The translations under genes were made by a program, and so were the position numbers. A DNA stretch of 64,000 nt from Candidatus Zixiibacteriota bacterium (GTDB lineage Bacteria; Zixibacteria; MSB-5A5; UBA10806; 4484-95), in assembly GCA_024231855.1 (NCBI GenBank), contig JAAEQD010000208.1, forward strand, positions 56,424-120,423. Direction: 5' to 3'. Positions 38,979-48,187 of the stretch are shown one piece after another (position 1 is the stretch's first letter; the number at the start of each line of letters is the position of its first letter). Below the pieces are notes generated by a model that was not told the DNA's origin, searched no databases, and worked only from the letters and a program-made list of their open reading frames with translations.

Positions 38979-41240
38979 ATGAGACGAAATCTCATAATCA
39001 TGATCATCACGGCGTTTGTGCTTTTAACGGCAATCGGCTACGCCCAGGATGAAAGGGTAATGACCTACCAGGGCTACATGACCGACACCGCCGGCGACCC
39101 GATTGAAGGCGGTCCTCACGAGATTGAAGTCGGGTACTTCACCGTTCCTATAGGCGGTGATCCATTCTTTACTGACTCGTATTTCAATATATTTTTCAAC
39201 ACGGGCCAATTTACTCTCGGACTCGAACCGCCAATAGAAGCTATCACATGGCCACTGTGGGTCGAATTAATCGTCAACGGCGAAACCATGGAGCCCCGTC
39301 AACAAATTACTGAAGCGGCCTTCAGCACTGTTACGCGAAGAGTGAACGGCGATATTTTAACCGCACCGGGTGTTATTGAGTTGGTTCCGCCCGAGCCGGT
39401 AGATCCCGCTCCTGCTGTTGGGATATACGCCGACAGTATTCATTCTATCAAACTCAACTGGCCTGATTCGCCGGGAGAGACATCACCCGCCATCCAGCTT
39501 GGTGCCAGCGAGGAAAATGTCGGTATGATCCTGCAGGGTCCCCCTGGCAGTCCTATGTCCGGCGGTATTGTCACTATGACAATCGACGGGGAAGAGGCGA
39601 TGGTTACTGTTCAGAATATTCCAGAAGGTCAGACCACAGGTCCGAAAGTTGTACTTAGAACCGGCGCGGAAACAGCTGATTTGGTTCTTGATTATCTACC
39701 GGCAGCCGGCGAAACCGGCGCGTCAGCTATGCTTAGAACCGGCGCGGAAGTGGCTGATTTAGTTCTTGATTATATGCCTTCTCCCGACCAGACAAGTGCG
39801 GGAGTCGAATTGTCCGATGGTCCACTGGGCAGTAATTTTCGGATGTCAGGACCGACCCCGGGTGTCGATCCCGAGCCTTTTATCGAAATGCAGGCAACAT
39901 CGGACGGCGGCGGCATGAATTTCTACCATGACGGCGGTAAGTATATGGGTGTAGATCCCCAGCCATTTGCCGAAGGCGGAGCTTTAAGGATGTTCTATCC
40001 ACAATCAGCGCCTCCCGGTGTCGATCCCGATCCCTTTATCGAAATGCAGACAACATCAGATGGCGGTGGCATGAATTTCTACCATGACGGCGGCAAGTAT
40101 ATGGGCATTGATCCCGAACCATTTGCCGAAGGTGGCGCTTTAAGGATGTTCAATCCACAATCAGGCCCTCCCGAAGAAGATCCCGAACCCTTAATCGAAA
40201 TGCAAGCCAGCTACGAAGGCGGCAGCATGGTAATGTTCAATCCCCAACCCGAACCTCCCGGAAGTGAGCCCGATCCGTTCTTAGAAATGCAGACCGATGA
40301 AAACGGCGGTGCCATGAATTTCTACCATGACGGCGGCAAGTATATGGGCGTCGATCCCAATCCGTTTATGGATGGTGGCGCCCTGAATATGTATCGCACA
40401 GTAGAGGGTGGTCGGCCGGAATACCTGGCGGTCGCTATTGAAGCTGGCGAGTCAGGCGGCAGCTTGGATATCTACGACGACGGCGGTAAATATATGGGCA
40501 TCGATCCTACCCCGTTTGTCGATGGCGGAGCTTTAAAGATGTTCGATAACGGCGGCGGCGCGACTGTTGAAATTAAAACTGATGAAAATGGCGGCGGTGC
40601 GAATTTCTACGAAGACGGCGGCAAATATATGGGCATCGATCCCCAACCATTTTCACCGGGTGGATGCATGAGGATGTTCGCCGCTTCCGGCGCTATGACC
40701 GTTCAAATTAATAGTGATGATGGCAGCATGAAATTCTACAATGACGGCGGCAATTATATGGGCGTAGATCCCGTACCATTTGCGCCAGGTGGAACCTTGA
40801 AGATGTTAAGTACGGACGGCGGCACGACTGTTGAAATAAACAGCGATGGCGAGGTAATTGCCAATAATGGCAAATTCGGTCAAAACAATATGGATGGTGG
40901 CACTGCTACTTTTATGGCCGGAGCCGATAATTACATGGACGCGAATTACTCACAGCTTTTCGGTCTCGAAGCCGATCTGTCACAGGATTCGACATTCAAT
41001 GTGAATATGCCGCATATCAGGTTTGGCGATGATACTGACGGTTATGAGTTCCCTACCAGGGATGGTACGGCGGATCAGATTTTGATGACTGATGGCAGCG
41101 GTCAGCTCCATTGGGAGGATATGTATTTCGTGGCCAGCGAAGGCAATAAACAGCTTCTGGAAATCGTAGAAAGGCTAACCGCCAAGGTAGATCAGTTGGA
41201 AACCAAGATTGATGAACTTGAACAGAATATAAGCAAGTAG
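38979..41240 (+). CDS. Cassette C: fibre-like protein with YQG domain, GKYMG repeats and C-terminal coiled coil
   Basis: 753 residues behind a GAAAGGGG site. Signal peptide (LIIMIITAFVLLTAIGYAQ), then a YQG domain (~27-125: MTYQGYMTDTAGDPIEG, LWVELIVNGETMEPRQQI). The middle (~290-640) has repeats of about 50-60 residues built on GGGMNFYHDGGKYMG, [VI]DPxPF, GGALRMF and PFIEMQ; the GGKYMG or GGNYMG core occurs seven times. The C-terminal ~90 residues carry DQILMTDGSGQLHW, an ending typical of fibre proteins, then a long coiled coil (VERLTAKVDQLETKIDELEQ) suited to trimerisation. There is no S74 domain. The repeats are a family I do not recognise; runs of Asp/Gly suggest calcium binding. The partner gene follows after 9 bases. 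Confidence 0.78.
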   Translation: MRRNLIIMIITAFVLLTAIGYAQDERVMTYQGYMTDTAGDPIEGGPHEIEVGYFTVPIGGDPFFTDSYFNIFFNTGQFTLGLEPPIEAITWPLWVELIVNGETMEPRQQITEAAFSTVTRRVNGDILTAPGVIELVPPEPVDPAPAVGIYADSIHSIKLNWPDSPGETSPAIQLGASEENVGMILQGPPGSPMSGGIVTMTIDGEEAMVTVQNIPEGQTTGPKVVLRTGAETADLVLDYLPAAGETGASAMLRTGAEVADLVLDYMPSPDQTSAGVELSDGPLGSNFRMSGPTPGVDPEPFIEMQATSDGGGMNFYHDGGKYMGVDPQPFAEGGALRMFYPQSAPPGVDPDPFIEMQTTSDGGGMNFYHDGGKYMGIDPEPFAEGGALRMFNPQSGPPEEDPEPLIEMQASYEGGSMVMFNPQPEPPGSEPDPFLEMQTDENGGAMNFYHDGGKYMGVDPNPFMDGGALNMYRTVEGGRPEYLAVAIEAGESGGSLDIYDDGGKYMGIDPTPFVDGGALKMFDNGGGATVEIKTDENGGGANFYEDGGKYMGIDPQPFSPGGCMRMFAASGAMTVQINSDDGSMKFYNDGGNYMGVDPVPFAPGGTLKMLSTDGGTTVEINSDGEVIANNGKFGQNNMDGGTATFMAGADNYMDANYSQLFGLEADLSQDSTFNVNMPHIRFGDDTDGYEFPTRDGTADQILMTDGSGQLHWEDMYFVASEGNKQLLEIVERLTAKVDQLETKIDELEQNISK

Positions 41241-41249
41241 GGAGGAGAC

Positions 41250-41837
41250 ATGCAACTTATCAAAATTATTATGATATTCGCTCTGCTGACCTCCTGCGCG
41301 TTCGCCCAGACCTACCAAATCGACTGGTATGTGATCGCCTCCGGCGGCGGGCATACCGAATCAGAGAATTATCAGTGTCACGCGACCATCGGTCAGCCTG
41401 TTTCGGGCACATCGTCATCGGAGTCTTACTGGCTTGAAGCCGGTTACTGGGTTGGCGCCGGTCCGGGCGGCGGACCGGATGACTACGAGTATCTGCCCGG
41501 TGATGCCAATATGCCTAATGGTATCTGGCCGCCGGCGGTTATCGGTTCTGATGTAACATATTTGGTTAATTACTTCAGGGCAATAGGCGGTCCCTGCTTG
41601 CTTGATGGATTCTACGCGTCCGCTGATGCCAATGGCGATTGTCTGGTTATCGGTAGTGATGTGACCAAGTTGGTGACATATTTCAGAGGTCTGACCTCGC
41701 TGAGCTATTGTATCGATTACGAGCCGGCCTGGCATGATGCTTCGGAACTGCCGCAATCAGCCCCGACCGGATGGCCAAATTGCGAAGGCGGAACACTAAC
41801 ATCAAAAAGCAAAACAACGCCGGACGTATCGAAATAG
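41250..41837 (+). CDS. Cassette C partner: GTIGQP/GYW plus dockerin-like protein
   Basis: 195 residues; GGGAGG lies in the 9-base gap after the fibre gene. Signal peptide ending CAFAQ. The first domain keeps WYVIASGGG and EAGYW but reads ATIGQPVSGT instead of GTIGQP, so it has drifted most among the partners. The dockerin-like module is almost the same as in cassettes A and B (EYLPGDANMPNGIWPP, GSDVTYLVNYF, ADANGDCLVIGSD, WPNCE). Confidence 0.8.
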   Translation: MQLIKIIMIFALLTSCAFAQTYQIDWYVIASGGGHTESENYQCHATIGQPVSGTSSSESYWLEAGYWVGAGPGGGPDDYEYLPGDANMPNGIWPPAVIGSDVTYLVNYFRAIGGPCLLDGFYASADANGDCLVIGSDVTKLVTYFRGLTSLSYCIDYEPAWHDASELPQSAPTGWPNCEGGTLTSKSKTTPDVSK

Positions 41838-41860
41838 CTTTAACTTAAACCGCAAATGAA

Positions 41861-41886
41861 AAGCCCCGCGATATCGGGGCTTTTTT
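41861..41886 (+). terminator. Terminator of cassette C
   Basis: AAGCCCCG pairs with CGGGGCTT around CGATAT, tail TTTT. Confidence 0.9.
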
Positions 41887-41888
41887 AC

Positions 41889-41918
41889 TTGACACTTCTT
41901 GGATTTTTTATTTACTTA
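41889..41918 (+). promoter_or_regulatory. Probable promoter of cassette D
   Basis: TTGACA (41889-41894), an 18-base spacer and TACTTA (41913-41918), directly after the terminator; leader ~200 bases. Confidence 0.45.
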
Positions 41919-42027
41919 TCATTGAACCAGGGGACGGTTGTTTAATCCCTCTTTTTGAACACCTTAATACTCCATTGTTTCTTTGATTCTGGCTACGTGT
42001 ACTTTCCCAATAAACGGAAAGGTAAAA

Positions 42028-42126
42028 ATGCGGCGGGCTAACAAAAGATTAATCGTGAATCTGATATCAAGCTACAATTATGTAAATCAAATCCTAACTA
42101 ATTTTAACCTGAGTGAGGAGTGGTGA
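42028..42126 (+). CDS. Possible 32-residue leader ORF overlapping the cassette D start
   Basis: ATG at 42028 behind GGAAAGGT encodes MRRANKRLIVNLISSYNY and 14 more residues, ending in a TGA at 42124-42126 that overlaps the ATG of the fibre gene by one base (TGATG). That geometry allows translational coupling. No similarity to anything is recognised, and the other cassettes have no equivalent, so it may be chance. Confidence 0.22.
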   Translation: MRRANKRLIVNLISSYNYVNQILTNFNLSEEW

Positions 42127-45100
42127 TGTTGGCAAAAGCTAAAGCTTTAACAGCAGTGGTAATGGTTGTGTTGATGACATTGTGCGCTACAATAGCTTCA
42201 GCACAGGAAGCGCAAAAAGTTAATCAGAATGCGGGTGATGTCTCACTTGATGTGATCACCTCGGTTCCCCGTTCGATGACCTTCCAAGGAAGGATAAACA
42301 GATTGGATGACACATTTAATATCACTTTTAGCCTTTGGGATCACCCGGATGTTGGCAGTGGTACTGAAGTCTGGAGTCAATTCACCAGTGTGACAACTGG
42401 TCCGAATGGCCATTTTAAGGCCGTACTGGATAATCTTAACCTGACGTTTGATGAACAGCTGTACCTGCAGAAGCAGGTTGAAGGCGATATCCCGATGAAC
42501 CGCATAGCATTGACGACGGTACCCTACGCGGCTTTTGCCGATACGGCTGATTACGCCAGAACCGCGCCAGGTAGCGGTAATAGTGGATGGGTCGATGATG
42601 GTACGGTTGTGAGGTTGGTAACCGAAACCGATAGTGTCGGAATCGGGACCAGTTCTCCACAGGCGCTTTTGCAAGTAGTTGGCACGGCCGAATTTCTTGC
42701 CGGCGTTGTAGATGTGAGAAGCAGTGGTACATGCAACGCAATTAATGGTTACAATTCAACTTACGAAAACGAAGGCTGGGTGGGGTCATCGGTTTCCGGT
42801 TTATATGGGCTTACTGATAACGAATACATGTATGGGGTTCTTGGAGATAATACTCATTATTGGACCCAGGGCGCTATTGGCGGCGAGTATGGCTTGTGGG
42901 GATATCATGTTAACAGCGGAAATGAGGCTCATATTGGCGGCGAGCTTTATGCCGGTTTGTTTGAAGGAGATGTCCAGATTACGGATAATTTATCCGTTCT
43001 TAACAATGTCACAGTTAGCACTCAGTTAACCGCGACCGCTTTAGATATCGCCAGTTTTCGGATGAACAATAGCCCAACCGCCGGATATGTTTTAACAACT
43101 GATGGCGCGGGCTACGGCACCTGGCAACAAGCGGATGGCAGCGGCTGGGTTGATGATGGCTCTGTGGTTAGGCTTGAAACGGCCAATGATAGCGTTGGCA
43201 TTGGAACAGCTTCGCCATCAGAGAGGCTTGAAGTTGACGGCAACCTGAAAGTTACGGGTAAGGCCAATATTGGACCGGGCAATAGTAATATCGGATCTAA
43301 CGCTTTTGCCGCGGGCAGTAATAATAACGCCGATGGTGATTATAGTGTTATCAGCGGCGGTAGAGAAAACACAGCCGACGATGACTATGCGTCAGTTGGT
43401 GGAGGGATGATTAATTCTGCCGGTGGCAATGGTGCTACAATCAGCGGCGGTCTGGAGAACACAGCCAGTGCCTGGCGGGCTACAATTTCCGGCGGTGAAT
43501 TAAACACTGCCAGCTCCAATAATACCACTATTGGCGGAGGCCACAATAACACAGCCAGCGCAAACGACGCCACGGTTGCCGGCGGTCGAGATAACAAAGC
43601 CAGCTATTGGGCGGCTACGGTTTGTGGTGGTGGTTTTAACACAGCCAGCCAGCACGGTGCCATAGTTGGCGGTGGTGAAGCTGATTCGGCGAAAGCTCGA
43701 TATAGCGGCGTATTCTCCGGCTATGCAAATGTCGCCGGTAATGAAGAACGGGATACGGCAGCCGTCATATGCGGGGGTTACATGAATACTATTTCCAGCC
43801 AAATGAGCGCTATCGGCGGAGGAAGGTTAAATGTTATCAATGCCGCTTATTCAGTCATAAGTGGCGGACAGCAGAATAACGCGTCAAATTCCTATAGTAC
43901 TATCGGTGGCGGTTACATTAATAACGCTTCAGGTTTATACAGCACTATTTCAGGAGGATCTCACAATAACGCTTGGGGAGAAAGATCAACTATCGGCGGC
44001 GGAAGATCTAATAATGTTTATGATTATGGGAGTACAATCGGCGGCGGAAGAGATAATTTGACATCTGATTCCGCCGCATTCGTAGGCGGCGGCATGGATA
44101 ATTCAGCTACTGCCAAGCATGCTACAGTTAGTGGCGGCAAGAGTAACACAGCCGGCGGCAGCAGAGCCACGGTTGGCGGCGGTTGGTCTAATGAAGCCAG
44201 TGGGAATATTTCCACAATTGGGGGCGGTTATAATAACACTGCCGGCAATACCTTAGCCACAGTTAGCGGCGGTGATAATAACGCTGCCAGCGGGATTACT
44301 TCCACAGTTAGTGGTGGTTATACAAATACGGCCAGTGGATTCGTTGCCACAGTTGGCGGTGGTGAAGCTGATACCGCTAAAGCCGTATATAGCGGCGTAT
44401 TCTCAGGTTATTCAAATCTAGCCGGCGATGAAATAGCTGATACTGCCGCATTCGTAGGCGGCGGCAAAAATAATTCAGCTAACGCGAAGTATACTACTGT
44501 TAGCGGTGGTCAGGATAACACGGCTAATGGAGAGCACGCGACAATTAGCGGCGGCAAAGGAAACGAGACCGGCTATGACTATGCTACGGTTGGCGGCGGT
44601 AGTGATAATACAGCTAGCGCCTGGCATAACACGATTAGCGGCGGTAATAATAATACAACCAGTAATTATCATTCCTCCATTGGTGGCGGACAGGACAACA
44701 CGGCCAGCGGCGATCGTTCCATAGTTGGCGGCGGGTACAAGAATACGGCCAGCCACACCTATACCTCGGTAGGCGGCGGCTACGCTGATACGGCGAAAGC
44801 TCGATATAGCGGCGTATTCTCCGGTTACTCTAATTTGGCAGGCGATGAGTCCTCAGATACTGCCGCATTCGTGGGCGGTGGCTATAATAATTCAGCTATT
44901 GCGGGGTATGCCACAGTTGCTGGAGGCAAAAACAACACCGCGAGCGGAATTAACTCTTTTATCGGCGGCGGCATCGATAATAACTGCGCCGGGGATTATT
45001 CAGCAATCCTGGGAGGTCAAGAAAACGATTTAACCGAACTTGCCGATAGATCAATGGCATTTGGATTACGTGTTAACATTGATACCGATTGGACGGTAGC

Positions 45101-45584
45101 TTTCTTTAGCGGCCAGTGGTTCGGACGGTTTGGCGTAAATCGCGATCTTTATGACGGTGGAATAAATTATCCTGTTCATGTGGGTACACACAGCCTTAAT
45201 GGCTACGGTGCTCGATTAACCTTTGGCGGCACCTGGACAAATAGTTCGAGCCATACATTTAAGGAGAATTTCCTAACTCTTGACCGTCAGCAGCTACTAT
45301 CTAAAATATCAAGTCTGTCTGTCGAATCATGGAATTATAAGGATTCAGATGAAAAACATATCGGACCGATGGCCGAGGGTTTCGTAGCGGCATTTGATGT
45401 TGGCTCTATTAGGGAATCTGATGGTAAACGCGAGAATCAATACCTTGCCGCCAGCGATGTTGCCGGGGTAGCATTAGCTGGAGTACAGGCGTTATTAGAA
45501 AGAATTGAAGAACTCGAGAAGGAAAATGCCGTAATTAAACAATTAGAAGTTCGAATCGCTGAACTTGAAGCCAAAGTAAAATAA
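42126..45584 (+). CDS. Cassette D: fibre protein with YQG domain, Hep_Hag-type repeats and S74-like C-terminus
   Basis: 1,152 residues from the ATG at 42126 (GAGGAG five bases upstream; GTG codons at 42120 and 42123 are less likely starts). Signal peptide ends ASAQ. The YQG domain is a variant (SMTFQGRINRLDDTFNITFS, then IPMNRIALTTVPYAAFADTA). Two SGWVDDGxVVRLET and VGIGTxSP units follow. About 40 Hep_Hag-type 15-residue repeats (SVGGGMINSAGGNGATISGG style) span ~400-965, broken three times by YSGVFSGY blocks like those of cassette A. The end has a divergent S74-like segment (SSHTFKENFLTLDRQQLL, KHIGPMAEGF, AGVALAGVQALLERIEELEK) plus a coiled coil. Compared with a standard S74 start (SDxxxK) the Asp is missing, so self-cleavage is doubtful. 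The partner gene follows after 12 bases. Confidence 0.82.
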   Translation: MLAKAKALTAVVMVVLMTLCATIASAQEAQKVNQNAGDVSLDVITSVPRSMTFQGRINRLDDTFNITFSLWDHPDVGSGTEVWSQFTSVTTGPNGHFKAVLDNLNLTFDEQLYLQKQVEGDIPMNRIALTTVPYAAFADTADYARTAPGSGNSGWVDDGTVVRLVTETDSVGIGTSSPQALLQVVGTAEFLAGVVDVRSSGTCNAINGYNSTYENEGWVGSSVSGLYGLTDNEYMYGVLGDNTHYWTQGAIGGEYGLWGYHVNSGNEAHIGGELYAGLFEGDVQITDNLSVLNNVTVSTQLTATALDIASFRMNNSPTAGYVLTTDGAGYGTWQQADGSGWVDDGSVVRLETANDSVGIGTASPSERLEVDGNLKVTGKANIGPGNSNIGSNAFAAGSNNNADGDYSVISGGRENTADDDYASVGGGMINSAGGNGATISGGLENTASAWRATISGGELNTASSNNTTIGGGHNNTASANDATVAGGRDNKASYWAATVCGGGFNTASQHGAIVGGGEADSAKARYSGVFSGYANVAGNEERDTAAVICGGYMNTISSQMSAIGGGRLNVINAAYSVISGGQQNNASNSYSTIGGGYINNASGLYSTISGGSHNNAWGERSTIGGGRSNNVYDYGSTIGGGRDNLTSDSAAFVGGGMDNSATAKHATVSGGKSNTAGGSRATVGGGWSNEASGNISTIGGGYNNTAGNTLATVSGGDNNAASGITSTVSGGYTNTASGFVATVGGGEADTAKAVYSGVFSGYSNLAGDEIADTAAFVGGGKNNSANAKYTTVSGGQDNTANGEHATISGGKGNETGYDYATVGGGSDNTASAWHNTISGGNNNTTSNYHSSIGGGQDNTASGDRSIVGGGYKNTASHTYTSVGGGYADTAKARYSGVFSGYSNLAGDESSDTAAFVGGGYNNSAIAGYATVAGGKNNTASGINSFIGGGIDNNCAGDYSAILGGQENDLTELADRSMAFGLRVNIDTDWTVAFFSGQWFGRFGVNRDLYDGGINYPVHVGTHSLNGYGARLTFGGTWTNSSSHTFKENFLTLDRQQLLSKISSLSVESWNYKDSDEKHIGPMAEGFVAAFDVGSIRESDGKRENQYLAASDVAGVALAGVQALLERIEELEKENAVIKQLEVRIAELEAKVK
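43330..45010 (+). repeat. 45-base coding repeats (Hep_Hag units) in cassette D
   Basis: Same style as in cassette A, but with more divergent units. Blocks around TATAGCGGCGTATTCTC at about 43700, 44390 and 44805 mark larger duplicated segments. Confidence 0.8.
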
Positions 45585-45596
45585 GTGAGGTCGATT

Positions 45597-46181
45597 ATGA
45601 ATAGTCTAAAAATATCGATGATGTTTCTTTTAGCAAGTACCATAGCCATTGCCCAAACCTACCAGATCGATTGGTATGTAATCGGCTCCGGCGGCGGGCA
45701 TGCTGAATCGGGGATTTATCAGATCGACGGTACAATCGGTCAACCTCTAATCGGCCAGTCATCATCGCCGTCCTATACGGTTGAATCCGGATACTGGGCA
45801 GGCGCGAGCCCAATTGGCCCCGATAGCTACGAGTACTTACCCGGCGATGCCAATATGCCTAATGGCATCTGGCCGCCTGCTGTTATCGGCGCCGATGTAA
45901 CGTATTTGGTGAATTATTTCCGGGCATTAAACGGACCTTGTCTGCTTGATGATTCCTTCGCGTCCGCCGATGCTAACGGCGATTGCCTGGTTATCGGCAG
46001 TGATGTAACCAAACTGGTGACCTATTTCAGAGGATTAACCTCGCTGAGCTATTGTATCGATTACGAACCGGCCTGGCACGATGCCTCAGAACTGCCGCCA
46101 TCGAGTCCATCGGGCTGGCCTAATTGTGAAGGCAGTGTGGTAACATCAAGAAGTAGCGCCACACCTGATAAAGCAAAATAG
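45597..46181 (+). CDS. Cassette D partner: GTIGQP/GYW plus dockerin-like protein
   Basis: 194 residues from the ATG at 45597, preferred to an in-frame GTG at 45585 that touches the fibre stop codon; GTGAGG lies 6 bases before the ATG. Signal peptide ends IAIAQ. WYVIGSGGG, GTIGQPLIGQ, ESGYW, then the dockerin-like module with EYLPGDANMPNGIWPP, GADVTYLVNYF and ADANGDCLVIGSD, ending WPNCE. One difference from its sisters is DDSFASADANG in place of DGFYASADANG. Confidence 0.8.
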   Translation: MNSLKISMMFLLASTIAIAQTYQIDWYVIGSGGGHAESGIYQIDGTIGQPLIGQSSSPSYTVESGYWAGASPIGPDSYEYLPGDANMPNGIWPPAVIGADVTYLVNYFRALNGPCLLDDSFASADANGDCLVIGSDVTKLVTYFRGLTSLSYCIDYEPAWHDASELPPSSPSGWPNCEGSVVTSRSSATPDKAK

Positions 46182-46282
46182 TATCAAAATAATACGGTCG
46201 GTTTAAAAGACTGGCCGCACTCTTCGGATACATGAATTTGGCGGCATAATAAATAATGGAATTGTGTTGCTGGGAGAGCAAA

Positions 46283-48004
46283 ATGAAAAATATAACTATT
46301 ATTCTACTGTTGGTGTCATTACTGGTAATTCCGTGTTATGTTTCGGCAATAACTATCAATGTACCAGATAACTATTCAACGATTCAAGATGGTATTAGTG
46401 CAAGTTCTTCAAGCGATACGGTGCTGGTACAACCTGGAATCTATGTCGAGAATATTAATTTCAACGGCAAGAATATTGTAATCGGTTCACTTTTTCTAAC
46501 ATCAGGGGATACTTCATACGTGTCATCGACGATAATTGATGGTGATTCTTCGGGATCTGTCGCGACTTTTGAGAATGGCGAAGACAGTACCGCAATGCTT
46601 ATAGGTTTTACTTTACGAAACGGGCTTGGAGGTGATTTATCCCAGCGTTATAGTGGTAGTGGAATTACATGTAAAAATTTCTCATCACCTACCGTTAGCA
46701 GCAATGTTATTTCTTTCAATTTCTCAGGTAACTATTTCACGGGCGCTATATATTGCTATAACTATTCAGAACCCAGAATAACTGATAATTATATATTTGG
46801 AAATATATCCAGCGGGATTTATTGTGAGGATGAATCCAATCCGGTAATTACTAACAATAAAATTTGTGAAAATACTGAAAGCGGTATTCTCTGCAATCAA
46901 TCGAACCCATACATCAATGATAATTTAATTAATGATAACTCCGGAAATCATGGCGCCGGAATCTATTGTTTTACTCTTTCCGACGCCGAGATAATTAATA
47001 ATACTATATCCAATAATCATACATACAGTGAAGGGGATGGCGGAGGAATATATGCTTCAATGGGATCTTTTCCCTCGATTGAAGGTAATACTATAAGCGA
47101 TAATACGGCAGATCGTTTTGGCGGCGGAATCTTCATCTCTTCCGATGTCGCGATTAGCAATAATATAATTTCCGGAAATACCGCTACTACTCAATGGGGA
47201 GGTGGAATTTATATCTGGGGCGCCTCTCCGACTATTATTTACAACACTATTACAGGAAATACGGCTCTATATCATGGTGGTGGTATTAGCTGTTATGAGT
47301 CTGAATCCGTGATTATGAATAACACGATAAGCGGAAATTATGTTGAGTATACTGGCGGAGGACTTATATGTTATGATTCATATCCTACGGTAGTTAACAC
47401 GATTTTCTGGGCAAATAACGCCGACACCAGTGATGAGGAAATAGATTTACTTCTAGGGAGTTCTATCGATATGTCCTATTGTGATATCCAAAACATCATT
47501 TGGCCGGGTGAGGGAAACATAAGTTGTGATCCGGCGTTCTGTAATCCCGATTCAAATGACTATTTCCTGGCTGATACTTCCTGTTGTGTCGGAACCGGCG
47601 AGGGCGATTTTAATATCGGCGCTTACGGCATAGGTTGTGGCGGTTTAGGTCTCGAGTATCTCCCGGGCGACGCCAACATGCCTAACGGTCTCTGGCCGCC
47701 TTCGGTGATTGGCGCTGATGTGACATACCTGGTAAACTATTTCCGCGCTATAACTTTTGCCTGTGAGCTTGATGGTTTCTATTGCTCGGCGGATACAAAC
47801 GGCGATTGCCTCATTATAGGAAGCGATGTCACCAGATTGGTGAACTATTTCCGGGGATCCGCTGATTTATCGTATTGCGCCCATTATGAACCGGCCTGGC
47901 ATGACCCATCGGAATTACCGCCATCGGCCCCCTCAGGCTGGCCTAATTGCGGAAACGGTATACTTTCAACGCAAAATGTGATTACGCCGAACGACTCGAA
48001 ATAG
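46283..48004 (+). CDS. Secreted right-handed beta-helix protein with C-terminal dockerin-like module
   Basis: 573 residues from the ATG at 46283 (GGGAGAG upstream). Signal peptide (IIILLLVSLLVIPCYVSA), then ITINVPDNYSTIQDGISA and DTVLVQPGIYVENI, the standard opening of NosD/pectate-lyase-like parallel beta-helices. About 15 rungs follow with NTISGN and GGGIY patterns to ~440. Such folds often bind or cleave polysaccharides, but no catalytic set is evident. The dockerin-like module fills the last ~110 residues (EYLPGDANMPNGLWPP, GADVTYLVNYF, DTNGDCLIIGSD, WPNCG). Here module and cargo are fused in one protein, unlike the two-gene cassettes. Confidence 0.82.
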   Translation: MKNITIILLLVSLLVIPCYVSAITINVPDNYSTIQDGISASSSSDTVLVQPGIYVENINFNGKNIVIGSLFLTSGDTSYVSSTIIDGDSSGSVATFENGEDSTAMLIGFTLRNGLGGDLSQRYSGSGITCKNFSSPTVSSNVISFNFSGNYFTGAIYCYNYSEPRITDNYIFGNISSGIYCEDESNPVITNNKICENTESGILCNQSNPYINDNLINDNSGNHGAGIYCFTLSDAEIINNTISNNHTYSEGDGGGIYASMGSFPSIEGNTISDNTADRFGGGIFISSDVAISNNIISGNTATTQWGGGIYIWGASPTIIYNTITGNTALYHGGGISCYESESVIMNNTISGNYVEYTGGGLICYDSYPTVVNTIFWANNADTSDEEIDLLLGSSIDMSYCDIQNIIWPGEGNISCDPAFCNPDSNDYFLADTSCCVGTGEGDFNIGAYGIGCGGLGLEYLPGDANMPNGLWPPSVIGADVTYLVNYFRAITFACELDGFYCSADTNGDCLIIGSDVTRLVNYFRGSADLSYCAHYEPAWHDPSELPPSAPSGWPNCGNGILSTQNVITPNDSK

Positions 48005-48046
48005 AAAGTAAGTCATGAGCCCCACGGTTCTGACGAGATGAGGAAA

Positions 48047-48081
48047 GTTGCAGTCGGGTCTTCATACCCGGCTGCCGCAAC
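48047..48081 (+). other. Stem-loop upstream of the terminator
   Basis: GTTGC pairs with GCAAC and, inside it, CGGGT with ACCCG around CTTCAT. It lies just before the terminator at 48084 and may stabilise the 3' end of the beta-helix mRNA. Confidence 0.5.
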
Positions 48082-48083
48082 TA

Positions 48084-48110
48084 TCAGCCCCACGATGGCT
48101 GGATTTTTTT
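48084..48110 (+). terminator. Terminator of the beta-helix gene
   Basis: TCAGCC pairs with GGCTGG (one G-U pair) around CCACGAT, followed by ATTTTTTT. Confidence 0.75.
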
Positions 48111-48187
48111 GTTTCCATAAGATAATCAATATGTTATATTAATACAAAGAATCATCATCTTCGCGTTGTAAGTTTGAGAAGATAATA

